Source: a virus
Direction: 5' to 3' (one strand)
Length of the DNA stretch: 25,021 nucleotides
IMG/VR virus record: IMGVR_UViG_3300025849_000204
Location: 1-25,021 of that record
The notes below the pieces were generated by a model. It saw nothing but the letters and a program-made list of their open reading frames with translations, was not told the origin of the DNA and made no database searches. Made by a program: the position numbers and the translations under genes. Position 1 is the first letter of the stretch, and each line of letters opens with the position of its first letter. Below, piece by piece: positions 6,350-14,375 of the stretch.

Positions 6350-7531
6350 ATGGCGGATGCCAGAGTAATATTCACAGGCTGGGGCCGAAGTAGTTGGAGT
6401 AGCGGAACTTGGAGTAATCCAGCCGTTACCCTTCCTTCGGCTTCTGGTGCTGTTGGTACAGTTACTGTATCAGGCGATGCTTCTGGTGTCGCGGTTACTG
6501 GTATTGGCGTTACGACTGGTGTTAGCCCTGTTTCCATTGAGGGAGCAGCAACTGTACCGACAACGGGTCTTGGTGCAACTGGAAGCGTTGGAACCGCCAC
6601 CGCACTCAACCGTATGGTTGTTTCTCCCGCAGGTTTAGTCGGCACGGCTTCAGTCGGTCAGCTTCCCATACAAACAGTGAGTTTCCCTGTAACTGCGTCT
6701 GTGGGTACGGTCACTGTAGTAAACAGGTCAATCATCTCTCCGTCTGGTTTATCAGCAACGGGTGAGGTAGGGTCTTTCCCCTCGCAACCTGTGGGTCAGA
6801 GTGCTACGGCTTCTGTAGGCGTTGTATCTATAAACGGTGAAACAACTGTAGGTGTAACAGGTTTATTCGCTACAGGAGGCTTCGGGTCTGTTTCGGTTAC
6901 TGGGGACGCTCCAAGCATACCTGCCACGGGTGTTTCAGCATCTTCTGGGGTTGGTTCGGTTACTGTTTCTGAAGGCGCAGGGGTTGGGGTCAATGTTACG
7001 GGTGTCGCAAGTACAATACCAACTGATGATGTAGCGGTAGTTGCAGATTCTAGTGTAGACCTAACGGGTCTAGCAGCTACAAGTGCCGTTGATTCCGTTA
7101 CTGCTACAGGTATAGCAAGTGTCCCTGTCACGGGTTTGCAGGCTACAGGTATATCAAACGGGTTACCTTCAAACGAAACAGTTTATATATCAACGACAAC
7201 TGCCTCTGGCTGGGGGCGTAGTTTCTGGGGTTCAGGCACTTGGAGTCAACCAGTTGGCACTAATGTCGAGGCAACAGGTAATGTTGGTGCTGTAGTCGTT
7301 ATTCCGAGAATACAAGTACCTGTAACAGGGATACAGGTGACAACGGGTGTTGGTTCTGTTAGTGTTACCGGAGGTACAGGTGCCGATGTTCCTGTCACGG
7401 GGGTCGAGGCAATTGGATCGATAAGCCCACGAGGGGTCACAGTGTGGGGCAGAATAGTCCCTGATGAAACGGCGGTGTGGACAAATATTGCACCAAGCGC
7501 CACAACAGAGTATACTCAAATTAGACCGTGA
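6350..7531 (+). CDS. Repeat-rich beta appendage protein (GWGRS type)
   Basis: This 393-residue protein is dominated by about a dozen imperfect repeats of a hydrophobic-strand pattern resembling VTGxxATxxVGSVSVTG. Near residue 10 it has GWGRSSWSSGTWSNP, and near residue 287 it has GWGRSFWGSGTWSQP, so the two blocks flank the repeat region. It ends with VWGRIVPDETAVWTNIAPS. This architecture suits a filamentous or beta-solenoid appendage. The Trp/Gly motif also occurs in the tail hub at 14376. It could be a tail-fibre shaft or a head fibre; repeat number may vary between relatives. Confidence 0.7.
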   Translation: MADARVIFTGWGRSSWSSGTWSNPAVTLPSASGAVGTVTVSGDASGVAVTGIGVTTGVSPVSIEGAATVPTTGLGATGSVGTATALNRMVVSPAGLVGTASVGQLPIQTVSFPVTASVGTVTVVNRSIISPSGLSATGEVGSFPSQPVGQSATASVGVVSINGETTVGVTGLFATGGFGSVSVTGDAPSIPATGVSASSGVGSVTVSEGAGVGVNVTGVASTIPTDDVAVVADSSVDLTGLAATSAVDSVTATGIASVPVTGLQATGISNGLPSNETVYISTTTASGWGRSFWGSGTWSQPVGTNVEATGNVGAVVVIPRIQVPVTGIQVTTGVGSVSVTGGTGADVPVTGVEAIGSISPRGVTVWGRIVPDETAVWTNIAPSATTEYTQIRP

Positions 7532-7548
7532 CAGGAGGTTAATGCTTC

Positions 7549-8223
7549 ATGGCTAGTACATACACAGTAAACAGCGGTATTGAGCTGATCGCCAATGGCG
7601 AACAGTCTGGTACATGGGGTGACACCACCAACGTAAACCTTCAGATTATTGATAGACTTACCAATGGTGTAGGAGATATTAGTCTTTCTGGAACAACTCA
7701 TACGCTAACCACAACAGACGGTTCTCTATCTGATGGTCAGTATAAGGTGCTTGTGTTCGGTGGCTCTCCTTCTGGAACGAATACCGTAACGGTATCTCCA
7801 AACGACCAAGAAAAGCTGTTCTTTATTAAAAATAATTCTGGTCAATCTGTAATCATATCTCAGGGGTCTGGTGGAAATGTTACCGTACCCAATGGCGAAA
7901 GCGCAGTAATCTACTGTGACGGTGCTGGATCAGGCGCTGCGGTGGTTAACTTATCCGCCACGTTTGACCTTACTACGTTCCTTGAGTCCGCTAACAATTT
8001 ATCGGATGTGGCAGATGCTGCTACCGCTAGGGGGAACCTCGCTGCGGCTCCACTTGCGAGTCCTACCTTCACGGGTACAGTCACGATAGGTGGAGTTACC
8101 TATCCCACATCGGATGGCACAAGCGGTCAAGCATTAGTTACTAACGGAAGTGGTGCTATCAGTTTTGGTAGTGCTGGAATATCAACTGGTAAGGCCATAG
8201 CTATGGCTATCGTTTTTGGGTAA
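7549..8223 (+). CDS. Tail fibre / receptor-binding protein
   Basis: This 224-residue protein starts at 7549, preceded by ACAGGAGG; the ATG at 7540 is immediately closed by a stop. The N-terminus, TYTVNSGIELIANGEQSGTWGDTTNVNLQIID, is a widely seen tail-fibre start in marine phages. Then come LSDVADAATARGNLAAAP and SPTFTGTV, which are standard tail-fibre motifs, and a C-terminus SFGSAGISTGKAIAMAIVFG. Fibres with this short length probably serve as a distal tip or an adaptor for longer fibres. It stands just before the propeller-protein cluster. Confidence 0.75.
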   Translation: MASTYTVNSGIELIANGEQSGTWGDTTNVNLQIIDRLTNGVGDISLSGTTHTLTTTDGSLSDGQYKVLVFGGSPSGTNTVTVSPNDQEKLFFIKNNSGQSVIISQGSGGNVTVPNGESAVIYCDGAGSGAAVVNLSATFDLTTFLESANNLSDVADAATARGNLAAAPLASPTFTGTVTIGGVTYPTSDGTSGQALVTNGSGAISFGSAGISTGKAIAMAIVFG

Positions 8224-8229
8224 AGGAGG
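8222..8229 (+). promoter_or_regulatory. Strong Shine-Dalgarno before 8237
   Basis: TAAAGGAGG at the stop codon of the fibre gene lies 7 bases before the ATG at 8237, predicting high translation of the next small protein. Confidence 0.7.
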
Positions 8230-8236
8230 CTAGAAA

Positions 8237-8611
8237 ATGGCTGCACCAAATATCGTAGATGTAAGCACGATCATAGGCAAATCCGCCACTGTCGCGCTTT
8301 CTACAACTTCACAGACAACGCTGGTCAGCAACGCTGCATCATCGGGCAAGGTGTTTAAGATTAACATGATCCAAGTGGCTAACGTAGATGGCGTAAATGC
8401 TTGCGATATTACGGTTGACGTACACAGCGCCGCTTCTGGCGGTGGCACGGCTTACTCAATTGTTAGCACTGTATCAGTTGCAGGGGACTCATCGCTAGTT
8501 GCTCTGGATAAGAATACTGCGATTTACCTTGAGGAAGATCGCTCAATCACAGCAACTGCTGGCACTGCGAATGATCTGGAAGTGATCGTAAGCTACGAAG
8601 AGATCAGCTAA
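8237..8611 (+). CDS. Conserved beta-sandwich appendage protein
   Basis: This 124-residue protein has no Lys-rich regions. It has strands GKVFKINMIQVANVDG, CDITVDVHSAAS and AIYLEEDRSITA, ending VIVSYEE. The order resembles the two 94-residue paralogues at 1929-2504, suggesting one fold used several times. A strong SD precedes it, and its stop overlaps the next gene's start (TAATG), coupling it to the first propeller protein. It is likely a fibre-associated structural subunit; the function is inferred from context. Confidence 0.7.
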   Translation: MAAPNIVDVSTIIGKSATVALSTTSQTTLVSNAASSGKVFKINMIQVANVDGVNACDITVDVHSAASGGGTAYSIVSTVSVAGDSSLVALDKNTAIYLEEDRSITATAGTANDLEVIVSYEEIS

Positions 8612-10065
8612 TGCGTACCATAGGCAACACACCTGTAGATGGTGAAGTACGGGCTGTTGCCAGTGGTGCATTGGCTAACGGCGACACGGTTGTGGTTAAT
8701 GCTGATGGCACTGTAAGTGCTGTTGGGGGAGGCTCTGGAACTGAGGGAGTTGGTACGCCCGTTGTCTTTGAAACAGCAAGTGTATCCTACACTTCAAGTA
8801 CCTATGACTCTAACAGTGACAGAACCGTTGTAATTTTTATGAATTCTGGGTCTAAAGCGGCAGTAGGAACTATTGATCCGTCCGACAACTCTATTAGTTT
8901 TGGAACGCCCGTGCAGGCGGCTGAACTGGGGGCCGGGCAATGGAACTCCATAACTTTTGATGCAAGTACCAACAAGGTGGCTTGGGTTAATAACTCATAT
9001 TGCGGTGTGGGTACGGTTGATCCATCTGATAACTCTATAAGTTTTGGCACACCGATATTTCGCCCTTTTGGTTTTGATGTTCAGTGGACTTCCGCCGTTT
9101 ATGACTCCAACTCAAATAGGGTTGTATTTCTTGCCAGAAAAGAACTTTCTCCGCAAGAGGGCTGGGCTTTGGTCGGCACGGTCTCCGGGACTAGCTTGTC
9201 ATTTGGATCGCCAGTAAAATTTCAAAGCGGAACAGTAACCAATATTGCAGCTACTTTTGACTCCAACTCTAATAGAGTTGTAATAGCCTTTAGGCACGAC
9301 AGTTCAAGCAATTACGGCAAAGCTATTGTCGGAAGTGTTGATCCATCCGACAACTCTATTAGTTTTGGGACTGCTGTGACTTTTAACAGTGGGAACACAT
9401 ACCGGATGGGTTGCGGCTTTGACAGCCTTAACAATAAAGCTGTTATATCCTACAGAAATTCCGCAGCGGGTGGCAATAGTTATGGAACCGCTATTGTGGG
9501 TACGGTTGACCCATCCGATAATTCTATCAGTTTTGGCACCTCTGTTGTTTTTCATTCGGGTTCGACTGGCTTTGGGACTAGCGTAGTTTTTGACTCCGCT
9601 GCTGGAAAAATCGTTATAGCTTATGACGATGACACTAATGTTTCTGGCAGAGTAATATCTGGAACGGTTTCGGGGACATCTATTACGTTTGATACTGCGG
9701 TTGCGTTTGAAAGCGGTAATACACAATATGTTTTTGCCTCTTACGATAGCACGTCAGAAAGAGTGGCTATAGTTTATGAAGATGACGCTAATCTTGACTA
9801 CGGCACAAGTAATGTATTTTCAGTGGGCTACACCTCCACCAACCTTACCGCCGAAAACTTCATAGGCTTTGCAGATGGCGCTGCTGCTGACGGTACATCT
9901 GCTGGTGTCCAGACGGGTTGCTCTATTAATGACGCACAGTCTGGCTTAACTGCGGGGCAGGATTACTATGTCCAACTTAACGGCACGTTGAGTGAAACCC
10001 CCGCCGATCCATCTGTACTCGCTGGCACTGCCGTGTCGGCTACTGAAATTATCGTGAAAGGATAG
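8611..10065 (+). CDS. Propeller fibre protein 1 (one 7-blade propeller)
   Basis: This is a 484-residue member of a three-gene family. The N-terminal module (residues 1-40) has ASGALANGDTVVVNADGTVSAV. Residues about 47-405 hold seven repeats of about 51 residues, each with a variable strand, DSNSxxVVIAxxxD, a VGT element and a SISFGTxV strand; seven such units suggest a seven-bladed beta-propeller. The C-terminus has YTSTNLTAENFIG and SGLTAGQDYYVQLNGTL. The repeats use the form GTVDPSDNSISFGT more often than its paralogues. Likely a tail-fibre or receptor-binding head; the ligand is unknown. Confidence 0.75.
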   Translation: MRTIGNTPVDGEVRAVASGALANGDTVVVNADGTVSAVGGGSGTEGVGTPVVFETASVSYTSSTYDSNSDRTVVIFMNSGSKAAVGTIDPSDNSISFGTPVQAAELGAGQWNSITFDASTNKVAWVNNSYCGVGTVDPSDNSISFGTPIFRPFGFDVQWTSAVYDSNSNRVVFLARKELSPQEGWALVGTVSGTSLSFGSPVKFQSGTVTNIAATFDSNSNRVVIAFRHDSSSNYGKAIVGSVDPSDNSISFGTAVTFNSGNTYRMGCGFDSLNNKAVISYRNSAAGGNSYGTAIVGTVDPSDNSISFGTSVVFHSGSTGFGTSVVFDSAAGKIVIAYDDDTNVSGRVISGTVSGTSITFDTAVAFESGNTQYVFASYDSTSERVAIVYEDDANLDYGTSNVFSVGYTSTNLTAENFIGFADGAAADGTSAGVQTGCSINDAQSGLTAGQDYYVQLNGTLSETPADPSVLAGTAVSATEIIVKG

Positions 10066-10068
10066 AAG

Positions 10069-10332
10069 ATGAAGACCATCGTTGAAACATCCAGCGGCTT
10101 GAGTAAGTACCTTCTTGCTGATGACGTGACCATTACTGCCACGGCAGAGAACATCACAGTGGGTGATCCTGCTCAGTTCATCATTGGTGACTTGAACAGC
10201 ACCACAGTGACCGTCACTGACAACGTGACCAACGCCCCTGCGGATTGGACTGGCAACAAGTATTTCTTTGACGGTACGACTTGGACGTTAAACGCTGATT
10301 GGGTAGACCCAACACTAGACGACGAGGAATAA
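10069..10332 (+). CDS. Small conserved protein between propeller genes
   Basis: This 87-residue acidic protein begins MKTIVETSSGLSKYLLADDV and has a segment AQFIIGDLNSTTVTVTDNVT, NKYFFDGTTW, and an acidic tail WVDPTLDDEE. This arrangement (VETS...LADD...FIIGDLNS...DGTTW) is familiar from small conserved proteins next to tail fibres in marine phages. It lies between two paralogous propeller genes with no overlap. It may be a fibre chaperone or connector; the function is not known. Confidence 0.65.
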   Translation: MKTIVETSSGLSKYLLADDVTITATAENITVGDPAQFIIGDLNSTTVTVTDNVTNAPADWTGNKYFFDGTTWTLNADWVDPTLDDEE

Positions 10333-10336
10333 TAAT

Positions 10337-11794
10337 ATGCGCACCATTGGTACACCCAGCACACAAGCACGGAAGCTGAACGCCATTGCCAGTGGTGCGT
10401 TGCCCAATGGTGATCCTGTTGTCGTTAATAGCGATGGGACTGTTAGTGTTGTTGCGGAGACAAGTGCGTCAGAGGCAGTCGGCACTGAAGTTGTTTTCAA
10501 CGACTCATACACAAGGTACACTGATGTAGTTTACGACACAAATGCGCAAAAAGTTGTTATTGGGTACATGGACCCGGGGAATAGCAACAAAGGGAACGCC
10601 CTTGTGGGAACAGTTGATCCATCTGATAACTCTATTACCTACGGATCAGAGGTAAATTTTGAAGCTGGGGCAACCGAGTGGGTCAAGGGGACATATGACG
10701 CAAATGCAGGTCGAGTAGTATTTGCATATCGGGACGACAGCAATAGTGGCAAGGGAACCGCTGTGGTGGGGGTTGTTTCGGGGACTTCAGTTTCTTTCGG
10801 CACTCCTGCAACTTTTACTGATAGCCAAGTTCAGTATGTAAATATCGCATATGATAGCAATGCTCAGAAAGTAGCTATAGTATATACGGACCAGACAAAC
10901 AGCAATGCTAGTTATGCAGTTGTAGGCACTACAAACCCTGCCAATAATAGCATTAGCTTTGGGACAGCCGCAGAGTTTGAGTCGACTGCAAGCTACTATC
11001 ATACCATCACCTATGACGAAAACGCACAGAAATCATTAATTACATTTGCTGATAGTGTAGCAGGGGACGCCCGTGTCGCAAGCATTAGTGGAACCAGCAT
11101 AAGTTTTGGAGCCAATGTAAGTTTCAATAATTCGCTTGGAGTTATAGCAGCAGCGTATGACCCAATCGCACAAAAAATTGCTGTATTTTATAACGATGGT
11201 GGTAACGGAAATAAATTAACTGGGATTGTCGCTACAATAAGCGGCACTTCAGTAACCTTCGGGGCCGAAACGGCTATCGGAGCTTCTATCGGGGATATTT
11301 ATGCTGAAGCAACATATGACTCAATAGCAAAAAAGATAGTTCTGGCCTATAGAGATAACGGCGATAGTAATAAAGGGAAAGTTGTTACGGCAACAATTTC
11401 GGGTACGACTTTGAGCTTCGGCACTCCGATATTATTCAATAATGGATCGACTAATAATATTGGTGTGGCCTTCGATAGCAATGCAGGAAAAACTGTTATC
11501 TGCTACGAGGATGAAGGTAATACCGAAAAAGGGACTGCTATTGTTTATCAACCAGCCTACACATCCACCAACCTCACCGCTGAGAACTACATCGGCCTAT
11601 CCAGCAACGGCTATCCCGACACGGCTGGGGCCACCATTGATGTGCAAGGTGCGATAAACGACAGGCAATCAGGTTTGACTGCGGGTCAGGCATACTACGT
11701 CCAGACGGATGGCACACTAACCACAACCGCTGGAGACCCAAGTGTCTTCGCTGGCACAGCCATATCGGCAACCAAGATGATCGTGAAAGGCTAG
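10337..11794 (+). CDS. Propeller fibre protein 2 (one 7-blade propeller)
   Basis: This 485-residue paralogue of the proteins at 8611 and 11798 has the same N-terminal (ASGALPNGDPVVVNSDGTV) and C-terminal (SGLTAGQAYYVQTDGTL) modules. Residues about 48-405 hold seven repeats. Its blades use DSNAQKVAIVY, DPIAQKIAVFY and variant turns, so it has diverged furthest in surface loops while keeping the framework. Divergent blades with conserved ends suggest an exchangeable receptor-binding head on a common attachment. The start is preceded by GAGGA. No enzymatic signature such as a sialidase Asp box is seen. Confidence 0.75.
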   Translation: MRTIGTPSTQARKLNAIASGALPNGDPVVVNSDGTVSVVAETSASEAVGTEVVFNDSYTRYTDVVYDTNAQKVVIGYMDPGNSNKGNALVGTVDPSDNSITYGSEVNFEAGATEWVKGTYDANAGRVVFAYRDDSNSGKGTAVVGVVSGTSVSFGTPATFTDSQVQYVNIAYDSNAQKVAIVYTDQTNSNASYAVVGTTNPANNSISFGTAAEFESTASYYHTITYDENAQKSLITFADSVAGDARVASISGTSISFGANVSFNNSLGVIAAAYDPIAQKIAVFYNDGGNGNKLTGIVATISGTSVTFGAETAIGASIGDIYAEATYDSIAKKIVLAYRDNGDSNKGKVVTATISGTTLSFGTPILFNNGSTNNIGVAFDSNAGKTVICYEDEGNTEKGTAIVYQPAYTSTNLTAENYIGLSSNGYPDTAGATIDVQGAINDRQSGLTAGQAYYVQTDGTLTTTAGDPSVFAGTAISATKMIVKG

Positions 11795-11797
11795 ACC

Positions 11798-14347
11798 ATG
11801 AGAACTATCCCAGAGTTACAAGAGGGTACGCATAGGGCCAAGGCTTCTGGTACTCTGCCGAATGGTAAGCCTGTTATCGTTAATGCTGACGGGACTGTTA
11901 GTGTTGTGGAAGCAACTACAATACCTCAGGCCGTTGGTTCTTCTGCTGTATTTGAAAGTGCTACTACTGGCGTAGGCGGAATAGGTTCTACCTTTGATAG
12001 CAGTAGTAATAAAATAGTTATAGCTTATAGAGATGGTGGCAATAGCAATTACAGCACTGCCGTTGTTGGGACGGTATCAGGTACGAGTATCAGCTTTGGT
12101 ACTCCCACTGTATTTGAAAGCTCTGCTGGACAAAACTTCTCTCCTGTATTTGATAGTAATGCTAATAAAGTTGTTATAGCTTACACGGGCGCAAATGATT
12201 ATGGGAGGTCCGTTGTCGGGACAGTCAGCGGAACAAGCATCACTTTTGGGTCAAGTGTAATTTTTTATTCAGGTGTTGCCACTTGGGATAGTGCCGTTTT
12301 TGATAGTAGCAATAATAAAATTGTTATTGCGTATAAAGACAATAGCAATTCAAGTATAGGAAGAGCCGTTGTTGGCACGGTGTCTGGCTCAAGCATTAGC
12401 TACGGCTCCGCTGTAACATGGACATCTAGCGCCGTCCAATATCTTTCGATTGCATTTGACAGTAGCAATAGCAAAGTTGTTATATCTTCTCAGGTTGGAA
12501 CCAGCGGCCAATCTGTTGTTGGGACTGTTTCCGGTACATCCATATCATTTGGATCAACAACTACTTTTGAAACAGGTAGTTATCCTGAATCGACTTCAAC
12601 CGCATTCGACAGCATTAACAATAAAATTGTTGTAGCTTGGACAATTTCTTCTACAGGAAAAGCTATTGTTGGCACCGTGTCTGGAACCAGTATCAGCTTC
12701 GGAACTGCTGTGTCCTATGCGTCTGCTACCACTACCTCAATTTCTAATACTTTTGATAGCAACACTGGAACAGTTGTTGTTTCCTACAGAGATGAAGGCA
12801 ACTCCAATAAAGGCACTTTCGTAACAGGCACGGTTAGCGGAACAGATATAAGTTTCACGAGTCCAACGGTATTTGAAGGCAATTCAACTACTTCCATTAC
12901 ATCTTCCTTTGATAGTAACTCTAATAAAGTTGTTATATCGTATCAAGACGCTGGAAATTCAAACTACGGTACAGCTAGAGTGGTGCAGCCGCCGGGTTCT
13001 AGTGCCAACCTCACCGCTGAGAACTACATCGGTATGTCTGGTGGGGTGGTGACTGGTGCGCCTCAATCTGTGGGTTCTGCTGTTGTTTTTGAAAGCGCAG
13101 AGGCAGACCAAATGTCCGCCGTGTACGATGCTGACAACCAAAAGGTTGTTATAGCATATAGGGACCGTGGCAATAGTAACTACGGCACCGCTATTGTTGG
13201 CACTGTAAGCGGCACCTCTATCAGCTTTGGAACCGCCGTTGTTTTTGAGAGTGCCAGCAGCAACAACTTCGCTGCCACCTACGACTCTAACGCACAAAAA
13301 GTTGTTGTAGCTTACACTGACGCGGGAAACTCGTCCTACGGAACTGCCATTGTGGGTACAGTAAGTGGTACTTCTATCAGTTTTGGGTCTGCCACTGTGT
13401 TTAAAACTGCTAACGCATCTGGCAAGGCGATGACTTATGACAGTAGCGCACAGAAAGTTGTTGTAGCATACAGAGACCTTGGCAACAGCGATCAAGGCTC
13501 GTGCAACGTGGGTACGGTAAGTGGCACGTCCATCAGCTTTGGTTCTGACGTTATTTTTGAGGCGGCTAGTACGAACGAAATATCTGCCACCTTTGATAGC
13601 AGCGGCAACAAAGTTGTTATCGCTTACAGCGATGAGGGCAACAGTAATTACGGCACTGCGATAGTAGGGACAGTCAGTGGTACGTCTATCAGCTTTGGAA
13701 CTGCCGTTGTGTTTGAGACAGCAACAGCAACAGAAATGTCTGCGGTTTTTGACAGCAACAGCGATAAAGTTGTTGTAGCATATAAAGATGCCGGTAATTC
13801 ATTTTTTGGTACTGCCATTGTAGGAACGGTTAGCGGAACTTCTATCAGCTTTGGAACTGCCGCTGTGTTTCAAGAGTCAAACACTCAAAATATATCAGCA
13901 GTTTTTGACTCTAATACAAACAAAGTAATTATGGCGTATAGAGACGGTGGAGAGTCTGACTTCGGGAAAGTTATAGAAGGAACGGTTAGCGGAACTTCTA
14001 TCAGCTTCGGAAGCGCACTGACTTTTGAAAGTTCAACGAGTGAATGGATTTCGGCTGCTTACGACACTGCTTCACAAAAAACTGTAATAGCATATCAGGA
14101 TGATGCTAACTCTCAGTACGGAAACGCCATTGTCTTTCAAGCAGACACAATCACCAGAGGCTCTGTAGCAGACGGTAGTAGCGCCACGGTAGACATCATC
14201 GGCTCACTCAGCACAAACCAGTCTGGCCTCACCGCAGGGCAAAGCTACTACGTCCAGACAGACGGGACGATAGGAGAGACCGCTGACGATCCAAGCGTCT
14301 TTGCGGGGACAGCAATATCTGCTACAAGTTTAGTAGTAAAAACATAA
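11798..14347 (+). CDS. Double propeller fibre protein (two 7-blade propellers)
   Basis: This 849-residue member of the same family has the N-terminal module ASGTLPNGKPVIVNADGTV, then seven repeats (about 45-396), a linker with SSANLTAENYIGMSGG, seven further repeats (about 424-780) and a C-terminal SGLTAGQSYYVQTDGTI module. The linker repeats the start of the C-terminal module (LTAEN.IG), as in a fusion of two single-propeller genes that lost the inner end module. The second propeller has especially uniform blades. Likely a host-recognition fibre; no enzyme motif is visible. Confidence 0.78.
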   Translation: MRTIPELQEGTHRAKASGTLPNGKPVIVNADGTVSVVEATTIPQAVGSSAVFESATTGVGGIGSTFDSSSNKIVIAYRDGGNSNYSTAVVGTVSGTSISFGTPTVFESSAGQNFSPVFDSNANKVVIAYTGANDYGRSVVGTVSGTSITFGSSVIFYSGVATWDSAVFDSSNNKIVIAYKDNSNSSIGRAVVGTVSGSSISYGSAVTWTSSAVQYLSIAFDSSNSKVVISSQVGTSGQSVVGTVSGTSISFGSTTTFETGSYPESTSTAFDSINNKIVVAWTISSTGKAIVGTVSGTSISFGTAVSYASATTTSISNTFDSNTGTVVVSYRDEGNSNKGTFVTGTVSGTDISFTSPTVFEGNSTTSITSSFDSNSNKVVISYQDAGNSNYGTARVVQPPGSSANLTAENYIGMSGGVVTGAPQSVGSAVVFESAEADQMSAVYDADNQKVVIAYRDRGNSNYGTAIVGTVSGTSISFGTAVVFESASSNNFAATYDSNAQKVVVAYTDAGNSSYGTAIVGTVSGTSISFGSATVFKTANASGKAMTYDSSAQKVVVAYRDLGNSDQGSCNVGTVSGTSISFGSDVIFEAASTNEISATFDSSGNKVVIAYSDEGNSNYGTAIVGTVSGTSISFGTAVVFETATATEMSAVFDSNSDKVVVAYKDAGNSFFGTAIVGTVSGTSISFGTAAVFQESNTQNISAVFDSNTNKVIMAYRDGGESDFGKVIEGTVSGTSISFGSALTFESSTSEWISAAYDTASQKTVIAYQDDANSQYGNAIVFQADTITRGSVADGSSATVDIIGSLSTNQSGLTAGQSYYVQTDGTIGETADDPSVFAGTAISATSLVVKT

Positions 14348-14361
14348 GTTCAATTGAACTA
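14346..14361. repeat. Palindrome copy 3 (14 bp perfect)
   Basis: AGTTCAATTGAACT (14347-14360) is identical to the inner 14 bases of copy 1. As in copies 1 and 2, it starts within a stop codon, here that of the double-propeller gene. The tail-hub gene starts 15 bases downstream, with its SD (GAGGA) in between. Confidence 0.8.
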
Positions 14362-14375
14362 ATTGAGGAACCGTC

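Larger units (their letters stand above)
8754..14140 (+). repeat. Array of 28 blade-coding direct repeats
   Basis: Four sets of seven units of roughly 145-155 bases encode propeller blades in three genes. At the DNA level, near-identical segments recur, for example GGAACGGTTAGCGGAACTTC at 13820s and 13980s, with TCTATCAGCTT following. Such long direct repeats favour recombination, deletion and domain fusion. The units are protein repeats rather than CRISPR-like sequence. Confidence 0.75.

Noticed and set aside
12959-13495. 178-residue minus-strand open frame in the double-propeller gene
   Set aside because: It is a by-product of the repeated DNA, and its own repeats mirror those of the plus-strand blades.
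8754-14140. Long direct repeats considered as a CRISPR array or a diversity-generating element
   Set aside because: The repeats stay in frame, vary like protein repeats and lack uniform spacers. No reverse transcriptase or template/variable pair is visible in the window.
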